A program made the position numbers and the translations under genes. A stretch of DNA of 11,773 bases from Bacillota bacterium (GTDB lineage: Bacteria > Bacillota > Clostridia > Clostridiales > Clostridiaceae), in assembly GCA_023417975.1 (NCBI GenBank), contig JAEZDX010000394.1, positions 1 to 11,773 on the forward strand. Direction: 5' to 3'. Shown piece by piece: positions 1 through 6,875 of the stretch (position 1 is the stretch's first letter; each line of letters starts with the position of its first letter). The notes below the pieces were generated by a model. It was not told where the DNA came from. It saw only the letters and a list, made by a program, of their open reading frames with translations, and did no database searches.

Positions 1-353
1 GGATTATACTTTCCTACTAGTAAAAAAATTTTATCTTTCGTTTTAAAAAGTATATTTTCCACAAATTCCAGTAATCTTTTCCCTATTCCTTTTCCTCTAT
101 ATTTCTCATTGATTGAAATAATATGCAGATAATGATATGCATGAAAAGCACCTTCAGGGATAAAATATGCAAATCCGGCACATTCACCGTCGCACAAAGC
201 AATATATAGATTTCCACTTTGAATTCCTTCCGTAACCGCATTTATTCTGCTTTCCTCTGTCTGAAAATAAGAATCACACAGTTCCGAATTCTCCATGGCC
301 TTTGCACAATCTTTTAAGTACTCTTCATTTCCTTTTATAATCTGTAGCTCCAT
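1..353 (-). CDS. GNAT-family N-acetyltransferase (3' end outside window)
   Basis: The ATG lies at 353-351 and the frame stays open to the window edge, so only the first 117 residues are visible. The segment RGKGIGK (residues 86-92) is the R-x-x-G-x-G/A pyrophosphate-binding loop of acetyl-CoA in the GNAT fold. It is preceded by a hydrophobic strand (YHYLHIISINEKY) and followed by the helix RLLEFVENI, the usual order of motif A. Family knowledge predicts transfer of acetyl from acetyl-CoA to an amine, but the substrate (small molecule, peptide or protein N-terminus) cannot be read from this part. An AAGGAG ribosome binding site at 364-369, 10 bases upstream, supports the start. The gene is divergent from the marR gene, with only about 100 bases between the two starts, so the two promoters must lie close together or overlap. 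Family assignment is firm; function is open. Confidence 0.85.
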   Translation of the reverse strand, partial: MELQIIKGNEEYLKDCAKAMENSELCDSYFQTEESRINAVTEGIQSGNLYIALCDGECAGFAYFIPEGAFHAYHYLHIISINEKYRGKGIGKRLLEFVENILFKTKDKIFLLVGKYN

Positions 354-363
354 GTTTTGCACT

Positions 364-369
364 CTCCTT
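364..369 (-). promoter_or_regulatory. Ribosome binding site of the GNAT gene
   Basis: AAGGAG on the minus strand, 10 bases before the ATG at 353. I could not fix the promoter of this gene: TATAAA-like and TTTACA-like hexamers lie at 370-410 but not at good spacing. Confidence 0.6.
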
Positions 370-412
370 ATAATTAATAATTTTATAAATTGCTATTTTT
401 GTAAATTATCTG

Positions 413-441
413 TTGACATTAGTACTATATAGGACTATCCT
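413..441 (+). promoter_or_regulatory. Promoter of the marR operon
   Basis: A perfect TTGACA -35 box (413-418) is followed after 17 bases by TATCCT (436-441), a 4/6 match to the -10 consensus. Transcription would start near 448, just ahead of the ribosome binding site at 446-452, so the leader would be very short or the start slightly different. The -10 and the spacer are covered by a palindrome (425-447), so a bound repressor would block RNA polymerase. The TTG of the -35 box also opens an in-frame extension of the marR frame, but this is unlikely to be translated. Confidence 0.7.
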
Positions 442-447
442 ATATAG
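425..447 (+). promoter_or_regulatory. Palindromic operator over the marR promoter
   Basis: Two perfect 10-base arms, CTATATAGGA (425-434) and TCCTATATAG (438-447), surround a 3-base centre CTA. Each arm also contains the self-palindromic octamer CTATATAG, so the octamers are centred 15 bases apart. MarR dimers commonly bind inverted repeats of about 16-23 bp in their own promoters. The position over the spacer and -10 box fits autorepression by the gene that begins 14 bases downstream. The binding itself is inference. Confidence 0.7.
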
Positions 448-460
448 GGAGGATGATTTT

Positions 461-913
461 ATGATTAAAAAAACCCGCGGCGGTTTTATAGTATCTCAAA
501 TTAAACAAACACAGGGAAGGATATTTGAAAAGTTGTTGAAGTGCCACGGTATTGACGATTTTAATGGTCCCCAAGGACGAATACTGTATGTGCTATGGCA
601 GCAAGATAATCTGCCTATAAGTGAGCTTGGTTCTAGAACGTCCCTTGCAAAAACATCTCTTACAACAATGTTGGACCGTATGGAAGAAAGAGGATATATT
701 CAAAGAAACAATGCCCCCAATGACCGAAGGCAAATACTTATTACGCTTACCGATAAAGCCCGATCATTAAATAGAAAATATGATGAAGTAACTGCTCATA
801 TGAATCAAATATTTTATGAGGGTTTTTCTGACGAAGAAATTAAAGCTTTCGATAATAAGCTTCAGCACGTATTGGAAAACCTTCAAAAATGGGAAGATCA
901 AAACCATAAATAA
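461..913 (+). CDS. MarR-family transcriptional regulator
   Basis: A 150-residue protein, the usual MarR length. The start at 461 is chosen because AGGGAGG (446-452) sits 8 bases before it; the longer frame from the TTG at 413 would begin inside the -35 box. The winged-helix domain spans about residues 35-100. The likely recognition helix is SLAKTSLTTMLDRMEERG (61-78), followed by the wing with the conserved D88-R89-R90 and the strand QILITLT. Flanking N- and C-terminal helices (to residue 145) would form the dimer. In this family the dimer represses its own operon and releases DNA on binding a phenolic or other small ligand, or on cysteine oxidation. Only one cysteine (C28) is present, in the N-terminal helical region. 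The perfect palindrome over its promoter suggests autoregulation, with the flavin protein and ABC exporter downstream as probable co-regulated targets. The inducer is unknown. Confidence 0.92.
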   Translation: MIKKTRGGFIVSQIKQTQGRIFEKLLKCHGIDDFNGPQGRILYVLWQQDNLPISELGSRTSLAKTSLTTMLDRMEERGYIQRNNAPNDRRQILITLTDKARSLNRKYDEVTAHMNQIFYEGFSDEEIKAFDNKLQHVLENLQKWEDQNHK

Positions 914-980
914 TACTTAATTATACCATTGAATCCTTCACTAATTAAAGTTTAAAATGGTAAATCTAGGAGGTTATATT

Positions 981-1451
981 ATGAATAAAGCTATGGAAGA
1001 TTTAAAGAATGAATTATGGAATCTTGTACAGAAAACTAAATTTGCTCATATTTCCTATATTGATGATGAGGACAATCCACAAACGAAAATGGTATTTTGT
1101 AATTTTCACAAAGGACTGTCATCGTTCTATTTTTCATCGAATACCTCTTCACATCATGTTCAACAATTAAGTAAAAGACCGAAAACATGTTTATATATTA
1201 GCGATTCAACGAATTTCAAAGGACTTATGTTAAATGGCAAAATGCTCGTACATCATGATCACGATATGAAACAATTATTGTGGCATGATACAGATATTCG
1301 ATATTATCCAAAAGGTGTGGACGATGAGGATTATACTGTTTTAGAATTCATAGTACATTCCGGTAGATATTATAACGGAATGAACCATGATCTTGATAAA
1401 GAAGTATTATATGATAAATGTTTTGGTGACAAAGTTACAGAGAATGAATAA
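981..1451 (+). CDS. Pyridoxamine 5'-phosphate oxidase-family (FMN split-barrel) protein
   Basis: A 156-residue protein. The ATG at 981 is preceded by AGGAGG (968-973) at 7-base spacing and is preferred to an upstream in-frame ATG at 957, which lacks such a site. The pattern fits the small PPOX/general-stress flavin-binding split-barrel family: an N-terminal helix, a strand with FAHISYID (21-28), the strand SSFYFSSNTSSHHVQQLSKRP (47-67, where the family typically contacts FMN phosphate), CLYISD (70-75), the GLMLNGKMLV strand (81-90) and a conserved-looking W101...Y108-Y109 region. Members bind FMN, F420 or haem and reduce or oxidise small molecules. This does not look like true PdxH, which is longer and carries a distinctive C-terminal signature. 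It lies 67 bases after marR in the same direction, so it is probably repressed by that regulator. Its substrate may be the same compound the exporter handles; that is inference. Confidence 0.8.
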   Translation: MNKAMEDLKNELWNLVQKTKFAHISYIDDEDNPQTKMVFCNFHKGLSSFYFSSNTSSHHVQQLSKRPKTCLYISDSTNFKGLMLNGKMLVHHDHDMKQLLWHDTDIRYYPKGVDDEDYTVLEFIVHSGRYYNGMNHDLDKEVLYDKCFGDKVTENE

Positions 1452-1553
1452 AATGTTTGTACTCTTGAGTTAGCAACATTTATGATGATAAATAAAAGTT
1501 AGAAGAAACAATCAGTTTTATTACTCTAGCTGAATGACAAGGAGATTTTTTAA

Positions 1554-2348
1554 ATGGGGCTTTGTAAAAGAATATTAGCAATTTCATTTAAAGAGAAATC
1601 AATCTTTCGTTTCGATTATATAGTAAGCACCTTATTTGCCTTTCTATATATTGTTTTAAAGGTGTATATATGGAAAGGACTTTATGGTATCAATTCAGAG
1701 GCTGTGAACGGTATCCTATTGAATGATATGATTGTATATAGTATTCTTGCCGGTTTTACAGAAGGAGTCACGAAAACCACTGTTATGAATGATTTGAACA
1801 ATGGTGTATTGACCGGCTCCATATCCTCGAATCTGCTGTTGCCCATTGGATTGAAGAAGTATATGTTCATTAATTCATTAACTAAAAATTTGTTTTGGAC
1901 TATTTATGGAGTTATACCTTCTGTCACCGTTGCTATTTTATTTTTTGGTTTTCATGTAAATATTACAATTTTTAATTTTCTAATGTATGGAATCTCAGTA
2001 GCGATGGGAATTGTTATCAATTTTTTATATAACTTTCTGTTTGGATCGAGTGTTATATGGTTTCGTAATTCTTTTTTCTTAAATAACATAAATAGTGTTC
2101 TGTTAAATCTGTTTTCTGGAACCTTGGTTCCATTATGGTTTTTCCCAAAAGGTCTAAAAACATTATCTAACTTCTTACCGTTTAGATATATTGTCTTTGA
2201 GCCTATTTCCATCCTTTTGAACACAAAGAATTATAATGAGATTATGTTCGTTCTTTTTATGCAGCTTATATGGATAATGTTTTTATTTGGCGCGGTTACA
2301 CTCATATGGAATAGCGGAAGGCACAAATTGATGATACAGGGAGGTTAA
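1554..2348 (+). CDS. ABC-2-type exporter permease, COG4587-like
   Basis: A 264-residue hydrophobic protein with about six membrane segments (roughly residues 22-40, 58-75, 112-132, 137-165, 178-200 and 232-252). The start has AAGGAG at 1539-1544, 9 bases upstream. The stretch around residues 188-215, with SGTLVPLWFFP and LPFRYIVFEP, is typical of the DUF990/ABC-2 permeases that pair with COG4586 ATPases. With the next gene it probably forms a heterodimeric membrane channel driven by the ATPase encoded third. Substrates of this uncharacterised exporter group are mostly unknown; drugs, peptides or lipids are possible. A 102-base gap separates it from the flavin-protein gene. The gap holds a weak promoter-like pair, so read-through from the marR promoter is likely but not certain. 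Confidence 0.85.
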   Translation: MGLCKRILAISFKEKSIFRFDYIVSTLFAFLYIVLKVYIWKGLYGINSEAVNGILLNDMIVYSILAGFTEGVTKTTVMNDLNNGVLTGSISSNLLLPIGLKKYMFINSLTKNLFWTIYGVIPSVTVAILFFGFHVNITIFNFLMYGISVAMGIVINFLYNFLFGSSVIWFRNSFFLNNINSVLLNLFSGTLVPLWFFPKGLKTLSNFLPFRYIVFEPISILLNTKNYNEIMFVLFMQLIWIMFLFGAVTLIWNSGRHKLMIQGG

Positions 2349-2353
2349 TAATA

Positions 2354-3163
2354 TTGAAAAATGTATTTTGGTATATACGTCTAACTTACATTTTTACGAG
2401 AAAAGCGATTAAAGGCATGCTGACTTATCGTTGGTCCTTTTTAATCAATTGCATTTCCCAAGCATTAGATTATGCCGTTACATTTCTATTAATGTGGATT
2501 ATGATTTTGGCATTTAATAATATGAACGGTTGGAATGCTTATGAAGTGATGTTACTTTACTCATTTAGTTTGTTTTCTTATGGTATAGCCGGAACCTTTT
2601 TCTTTAATATTATGAATAACCTACCGAGGCAAATACGAGAAGGTAATTTTGATGATGTGTTAGTTAAACCTGTAAAGATTTTGCCGTATTTAATTAGCAG
2701 TAGTTTTATTTGTAATTATATTGCACATATGGTGCTTTCCATTATTATAATAACAACTTGTTTTCATGCTTTACATATTCAATTTACAATACTAGTACTG
2801 CTTCGTACTATAAAAATTTTATTATTCGGCAGCTTGATTTATGCAGGTTTTTTCTTAATTGTATGCGGCTCTGCATTTCTTGTTACCAAGATTGATTCAC
2901 TGTCTAATATAATGTACTTTTTCAGGGAAGTATCCTACTATCCCATATCCATATTTCCAAGAATCATTCAAATTATCGCAACGGTATTTGTACCCTATGG
3001 GTTTATTAATTATTATCCTTTACAATACTTATTAGGAAAAGGGGATTTTATATTCCATGAAAATATAGTTAAGTTTTGCCCTTTATTTTCTATCTTATTT
3101 TTCGCAATATCATGTTTCTTTTTCTGTACAAGCTCAAAGCAATATAAAAGTAGCGGATCATAA
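2354..3163 (+). CDS. ABC-2-type exporter permease, COG3694-like
   Basis: A 269-residue membrane protein starting with TTG at 2354. The start is fixed by GGGAGG (2339-2344) at 9-base spacing; that site lies within the end of the preceding permease gene, whose stop is 5 bases before this start, so translation is probably coupled. About six membrane segments are visible (roughly residues 28-52, 62-82, 112-135, 145-180, 195-220 and 238-258). REGNFDDVLVKPVKILPYL (93-111) matches the cytosolic coupling loop of this family, in which G-x-x-D-x-x-L-x-x-P is conserved. The late segment YPISIFPRIIQIIATVFVPY is also typical. It is the second half of the permease pair with the gene before it. No substrate can be assigned. 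Confidence 0.85.
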   Translation: MKNVFWYIRLTYIFTRKAIKGMLTYRWSFLINCISQALDYAVTFLLMWIMILAFNNMNGWNAYEVMLLYSFSLFSYGIAGTFFFNIMNNLPRQIREGNFDDVLVKPVKILPYLISSSFICNYIAHMVLSIIIITTCFHALHIQFTILVLLRTIKILLFGSLIYAGFFLIVCGSAFLVTKIDSLSNIMYFFREVSYYPISIFPRIIQIIATVFVPYGFINYYPLQYLLGKGDFIFHENIVKFCPLFSILFFAISCFFFCTSSKQYKSSGS

Positions 3164-3183
3164 AATAAATAGGAGAGATTTTT

Positions 3184-4194
3184 ATGTCATTAATTAAGGT
3201 TGATCATGTATGTAAAGATTATAAAGTAATCCTGCAGCGTGCGGGTGCAAAAAATGTATTGAGAAACATTTTTAAACCTGATACAAAAATCGTTCATGCA
3301 GTAAAGGATCTATCTTTTGAGATTGATTCTGGGGAATCCATTGGTTTTATCGGAGAGAATGGAGCGGGTAAATCCACTACTATTAAAATGATGTCAGGAA
3401 TTCTGTTTCCATCCTCTGGCAGCATAACTGTTTCAGGCTTATGTCCATATCTTAAAAGAGAAAAAAATGCATGTAATATCGGTGTGGTTTTTGGACAGCG
3501 ATCCAGATTGAATTGGGATTTACCCATGGTGGATAGCTTTGAACTGAATAAAGAAATATATCGTATTGATTCCATTATATTCAAAAGAAATGTGGAGATG
3601 TTTGTGGAAATGTTGCGTATGCAGGATTTTTATCAAACACCAGTACGGCAGCTAAGCTTAGGGCAGAGGATGAAAGCTGAGATAGCATTATCGCTGTTGC
3701 ATGAACCCCCAATTTTATATTTAGATGAGCCAACTATAGGCCTTGATGTATTAGCTAAGCACCATATTAGAGATTTTATTAAAGAAAGAAATAGACTTAA
3801 TGGTACCACAACTATATTAACATCTCATGATATGAAAGATCTGGATAGCGTATGTAAAAGAATAATTATTTTGGCTAAGGGATCCGTTATATTCGATGGT
3901 TCTATGGAAAAATTCAAACAGGAACATACTAAACAATCAATGGCAGAATTTACGTATTCCAATAGAACTTCAGATAAACTTATCCAGCATAAAGACATTA
4001 GAGTTATGGAAGATAAAGACCACCGTTTGGTTATAAGTTTTCAATCTTCCAATCTGACAACCTCTCAGGTAGTTGGTATTGTTAGTGAAAACTATGAAAT
4101 CAATGATTTTACAATTAAGCCACCGGATATTGAGGACATGGTAAGAGGTATCTACGAGAAGGATGAATCCATAGAACAGAAAATAAATGTATAG
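3184..4194 (+). CDS. ABC transporter ATP-binding protein, COG4586-like
   Basis: A 336-residue ATPase with AGGAGA 7 bases before its ATG. All nucleotide-binding motifs are present: Walker A GENGAGKST (57-65), Q-loop glutamine Q105, signature LSLGQ (157-161), Walker B ILYLDEP (177-183, catalytic E182), D-loop IGLD (185-188) and switch histidine H215. The N-terminal insertion before Walker A (about residues 17-40, with RNIFKPDTK) and the signature LSLGQRMKAEIA are characteristic of the COG4586 group associated with COG4587/COG3694 permeases. Residues 245-336 form the extra C-terminal domain of these ATPases, ending in PPDIEDMVRGIYE. It acts at the inner face of the membrane and powers the exporter formed with the two preceding permeases. 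Here the ATPase is the last gene of the set, followed by a strong terminator hairpin. Confidence 0.93.
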   Translation: MSLIKVDHVCKDYKVILQRAGAKNVLRNIFKPDTKIVHAVKDLSFEIDSGESIGFIGENGAGKSTTIKMMSGILFPSSGSITVSGLCPYLKREKNACNIGVVFGQRSRLNWDLPMVDSFELNKEIYRIDSIIFKRNVEMFVEMLRMQDFYQTPVRQLSLGQRMKAEIALSLLHEPPILYLDEPTIGLDVLAKHHIRDFIKERNRLNGTTTILTSHDMKDLDSVCKRIIILAKGSVIFDGSMEKFKQEHTKQSMAEFTYSNRTSDKLIQHKDIRVMEDKDHRLVISFQSSNLTTSQVVGIVSENYEINDFTIKPPDIEDMVRGIYEKDESIEQKINV

Positions 4195-4253
4195 AAAGAA
4201 ACTACACGATCTTTGCTTCATTATATAAACTACTATTATATAGCTATATTTTT

Positions 4254-4293
4254 AAAAAGAATTAACCACGAAATTATGAGGTTAGTTCTTTTT
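4254..4293. terminator. Rho-independent terminator closing the ABC operon
   Basis: A 14-bp stem, AAAAAGAATTAACC (4254-4267) with GGTTAGTTCTTTTT (4280-4293), contains one G-U pair and a 12-base loop. Because the stem ends in A5 on one side and T5 on the other, it can terminate in both directions. It lies 60 bases after the ATPase stop, and no complete gene enters it from the right except possibly the remnants at 4348-4621. Confidence 0.75.
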
Positions 4294-4700
4294 CCACTCC
4301 TGCCACGACAGCTCTTTTATTCAGCCCAGTTATCAATTCTGTTAAAGCTACGAATTATTTTTTAACAGTTTTGTTAAATTCCAATTATAAATGAAATATA
4401 TGAAAATACAGGCTATTACTATATAGCTAATAAAATCCGTTTTTTATATACTACCGATTCCAAAATATCAATCCCTTCATCAACTATCTTATCCATTAAT
4501 TACTTACTTTCTTTTCCTTGAACTTTACGATACAATAAAGTGCGAATAACGCCCTTAAACAAAATATTCCGCTGACTAAGTTGATAATTGATTTTGCGTT
4601 TAAAATTAGACTTTTTACCATTGAAGACTAGTTACTAGTAATTATATCATACATTATATTCCACGAAAGACACCAGTATTAGTTTATATTTTTATTTTCA
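4294..4700. other. AT-rich intergenic gap without a convincing gene
   Basis: About 400 bases separate the ABC operon terminator from the end of the CBO0543-family gene. I see no frame longer than about 41 codons with a good ribosome binding site. Contents: an 8-bp inverted repeat CTGTTAAA/TTTAACAG (4339-4346/4361-4368); two tiny minus-strand frames, 4496-4621 and 4419-4496, overlapping as TAATG; and the self-complementary 13-mer ACTAGTTACTAGT (4627-4639). The region may be a decayed small locus or plain spacer. Confidence 0.5.
4419..4621 (-). pseudogene. Possible remnant: two overlapping tiny frames, one with a predicted membrane segment
   Basis: Minus-strand frame 1 (4621-4496, 41 codons) encodes a hydrophobic segment, about residues 11-33 (SIINLVSGIFCLRALFALYC), then a basic tail. 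Its stop shares a base with the ATG of frame 2 (4496-4419, 25 codons, beginning MDKIVDEGIDILESVVYKK). If one A were added to the A6 run (4445-4440), frame 2 would continue to 4348 through a second membrane-like stretch (FISYIVIACIFIYFIYNW). Neither frame has a good ribosome binding site and I recognise no family. This may be chance in AT-rich DNA; confidence is deliberately low. Confidence 0.2.
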
Positions 4701-5240
4701 TTAAGTTAACCTGCTAAAATTATCTCTCCTACTAAAAAAATCTGCTATTAAATATATGGAAAAATAAATAGGAAAGGAGTAGAAGGAATTCCAGTTTACT
4801 TCAAAGTAAAATCCCGCCAATTTAAAAAACTTTTCAAATATAAATGCACAGGAAATTGAAAACACAAGAGCTTTTAGAAAGCGATTAGCATTAGGCTTAA
4901 TCTGCAACAAAAACATTACACTAACAGGAAATAATGTAAAATCCCAAGGTAAATATGTGGGTATAATGGGAATAAGCTTTGAATCATAATACCAAAGCTT
5001 ATAGCAAGACCCTATGAAATCAAAAAAAGAGGTAATTATTATAGTAACTGCTCCGGCAAGCAATAGTCTGTCCGTACTGTCTTTTTTTCTATACTTAATC
5101 CATATTAGCCATGGTATTATTGACAGTGCAAGCCCTATCCACCATCTCCAGCTAAATAGTATATTTTCAAGCCAAAGCCTATACATCTGCCTATGAGCTT
5201 CTTTTATTAAATCATAAATATCACCGATTTCCTTCTGCAT
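4701..5240 (-). CDS. CBO0543-family integral membrane protein
   Basis: A 179-residue protein. AGGAGG at 5257-5252 lies 11 bases before the ATG. After an N-terminal amphipathic stretch there are about five membrane segments (roughly residues 34-49, 57-78, 100-113, 121-138 and 150-168). The order WWIGLALSIIPWLIWIKY (33-50), a later SFFDFIGS, KLIPIIPTYLPWDFTLFPVSVMFLLQ (88-113) and NWNSFYSFPIYF (149-160) matches the CBO0543 family of membrane proteins found in Bacillus and Clostridium. The role of the family is unknown; no enzymatic motif is visible. The gene has its own promoter (5275-5302) with an inverted repeat just upstream, so it may be controlled separately from the two genes behind it. 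Family call is good; no function is assigned. Confidence 0.8.
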   Translation of the reverse strand: MQKEIGDIYDLIKEAHRQMYRLWLENILFSWRWWIGLALSIIPWLIWIKYRKKDSTDRLLLAGAVTIIITSFFDFIGSCYKLWYYDSKLIPIIPTYLPWDFTLFPVSVMFLLQIKPNANRFLKALVFSISCAFIFEKFFKLAGFYFEVNWNSFYSFPIYFSIYLIADFFSRRDNFSRLT

Positions 5241-5274
5241 AAACCTTAAATCCTCCTATTTAGTTTGTTACATT

Positions 5275-5302
5275 ATTATAAATGGGATAAAAAGAGTGCA
5301 AA
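5275..5302 (-). promoter_or_regulatory. Promoter of the CBO0543-family gene
   Basis: On the minus strand, a perfect TATAAT (5280-5275) lies 15-16 bases after TTGCAC/TTTGCA (5302-5296). It is 35 bases upstream of the start codon and just upstream of the ribosome binding site at 5257-5252. Confidence 0.6.
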
Positions 5303-5306
5303 AATT

Positions 5307-5335
5307 TTAGTAAATTCTATGAAATAATTTACTAA
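5307..5335. repeat. Perfect 10-bp inverted repeat upstream of the CBO0543 promoter
   Basis: TTAGTAAATT (5307-5316) and AATTTACTAA (5326-5335) are exact reverse complements separated by 9 bases. The repeat abuts the -35 region of the promoter at 5275-5302 and lies 120 bases after the stop of the upstream minus-strand gene. It could be an operator for an unidentified regulator. Read leftward, it is an A/T-only-loop hairpin followed by TTTTT, so it could also be a weak terminator of the upstream operon. Confidence 0.5.
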
Positions 5336-5456
5336 TAAAATAATTATTCTTTCATAAAAAATAATAAATATATATGCTTTTTATCAACCAAATAAAGCTT
5401 ATGTATCTATTGTTTTCTATTTTCATATTTATATAAATAAAATTCAGATAATTGAT

Positions 5457-5822
5457 CTACATTCTTAAAACACTGCCAACAGGTTGTTTGGTAAAAGGAT
5501 TGTAATATACAATTATAGGTCCCAGAAGACCGTCCATATCCGTATTGATTTCTACCCGTACTGCATGTCCACCATTTAGAAATAGTAAATAGCGATTTAG
5601 CTTATAGCCTAATCCCGGCGGTGTAGTGCACGGCTCATCCTTCAGCTTTACTAAAGTAACCTTAGCCGCTTTAGCAGTAGAAGATGATTTGTTTTTATAC
5701 ACTAGATCATACGCACGTCTACTATAGTTTCCTTTATTAATATAAGCTGTAGATATCCATATGTAAACCGAAGCACTGATTAATATAAGAATAACTGCAA
5801 TTATTATATTTTTTCTTTTCAT
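5457..5822 (-). CDS. Small membrane-anchored protein of unknown function
   Basis: I do not recognise the family. The start at 5822 is chosen because AAAGGA lies 9 bases upstream; in-frame TTG (5840) and ATG (5831) starts have no site. The 121-residue product has a charged start (MKRKN), one membrane segment (about residues 6-25) acting as anchor or uncleaved signal, and an outside domain of about 95 residues. That domain has a Lys/Ser/Ala-rich linker (44-55), a single cysteine in PCTTPPGLGYKLNRYLL (64-80), GGHAVRVEINTDMDG (84-98) and a C-terminal YYNPFTKQPVG (106-116). No lipobox is present. It begins 37 bases after the stop of the toroid-fold gene and is probably cotranscribed with it. Confidence 0.7.
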   Translation of the reverse strand: MKRKNIIIAVILILISASVYIWISTAYINKGNYSRRAYDLVYKNKSSSTAKAAKVTLVKLKDEPCTTPPGLGYKLNRYLLFLNGGHAVRVEINTDMDGLLGPIIVYYNPFTKQPVGSVLRM

Positions 5823-5858
5823 ACCGCCCATTCCTTTCAATCAAATAATTATATATAC

Positions 5859-6791
5859 CTAAAACTCCAAGCGTTCAAAGCTTCTCAACTGCATAAGCTT
5901 TTCCATTGCCTTAGCAGCTTTCCACCAATTTTCGCTAATTGCAAAGTATTTGGAACCGGTGTATTCATTATACCATTCCCAAGGGATTGGCCACACATCG
6001 TTTTCTGGTATGCTTTCAATTATAGTATCTAGAGCTGAGTTTACTCCTTTCTCGTTGTCGCAATAATACTTACTTTGCGGTGAAAGTATGAATTCCAAAG
6101 GATTAGCCATAAAATTTTCTTTTTCTTTTTGTATTTTCTCTGTTACTAGAAAATGTACCCTTTCAGCTAAATAGGAATAGTCAAATTCCTTCGTCAATTC
6201 AGCCTTCTCAATATCCTCAAGTAATTCACAATATCCTCCCACACCCATATCTCCATGAACTGTCTCCGTTTTTAGTCTATCAATTAGCATTACAGTATAT
6301 TTCTTTGCAAGCTCATAAATCGTGGAATTCTTTTCACCATACCGAAGAATAAAGCCGCATAGACTTGCAGTTGTTCCTACATTTTGGTATATATTTGTCT
6401 CAACATTGTAGCTCCACCAAACACCATGAGGATGGTTATCGTTAGATGGTATTGTGAAGAACCATCCATGCTCAGATTTATATTCCGTGGCCTGAAGATA
6501 ACGAAAAATGCCTTGATATATAAGATGCTCAATATCAGTAAAGTCTATCTGTCTTAGCATTTTGATTGCAATTTGTGTGTTATATGGTGTGGAATTAGGA
6601 TTCCAATTATCAGCATCAATAGCGCTACCAAATCCTCCATCCTCATTCTGATAATACTGTAATATAGAAAGAACGTTTTCTTTATTACCCTTCTCAAAAT
6701 GATATTGCCACAGTGCCAAATCAAGAGGTCTGGCATTTCTATAAATCCAATTCTTAATCTTTAGAAAATTAGCCTTTGATAGTTTTTTCAT
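5859..6791 (-). CDS. Predicted alpha/alpha-toroid (prenyltransferase/terpene-cyclase-like) protein
   Basis: A 310-residue soluble protein. The ATG at 6791 has GAGGTGG ending 3 bases upstream; the in-frame ATG at 6803 overlaps that site and lacks its own. QNEDGGFG (48-55) matches the QW-type motif (Q-x-x-D-G-G-F/W-G) that stabilises helices in squalene/oxidosqualene cyclases, protein prenyltransferase beta subunits and related toroids. Helical pairs continue to the end, with a tryptophan-rich late part (WPIPWEW 267-273, NWW about 288-290). The DxDD protonation motif of class II cyclases is not present; DADNW (59-63) is not equivalent. At 310 residues it is half the length of a hopene cyclase. 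It could be a standalone toroid with unknown enzymatic or binding role. It is first in an operon with the small membrane protein gene and is read from an extended -10 promoter. The fold call is moderate; function is unknown. Confidence 0.65.
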   Translation of the reverse strand: MKKLSKANFLKIKNWIYRNARPLDLALWQYHFEKGNKENVLSILQYYQNEDGGFGSAIDADNWNPNSTPYNTQIAIKMLRQIDFTDIEHLIYQGIFRYLQATEYKSEHGWFFTIPSNDNHPHGVWWSYNVETNIYQNVGTTASLCGFILRYGEKNSTIYELAKKYTVMLIDRLKTETVHGDMGVGGYCELLEDIEKAELTKEFDYSYLAERVHFLVTEKIQKEKENFMANPLEFILSPQSKYYCDNEKGVNSALDTIIESIPENDVWPIPWEWYNEYTGSKYFAISENWWKAAKAMEKLMQLRSFERLEF

Positions 6792-6875
6792 TTTCCACCT
6801 CATTAAATTATTTTTAAAGGTTCATGTTTCTAAAAGTGTCATAAATAACTTCAAAATTTAGTTATTATATGTACA

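Noticed and set aside
413..460. Longer marR start at TTG 413
   Set aside because: That TTG is part of the TTGACA -35 box and has no ribosome binding site; ATG 461 has AGGGAGG at ideal spacing.
1465..1492. Possible internal promoter TTGAGT-N16-GATAAA before the first permease gene
   Set aside because: Both boxes are weak matches in AT-rich DNA; kept only as a possibility in the evidence for the permease gene.
4238..4249. Palindrome ATATAGCTATAT and a further CTATATAG at 4419-4426, resembling the MarR operator
   Set aside because: Only a short A/T-rich half-site match, at the end of or outside the operon and with no promoter nearby; most likely chance.
4627..4639. ACTAGT-T-ACTAGT as a possible att or recombination site
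   Set aside because: No partner copy in the window, and no integrase or other mobile gene; the hexamer is self-complementary, so repeats arise easily.
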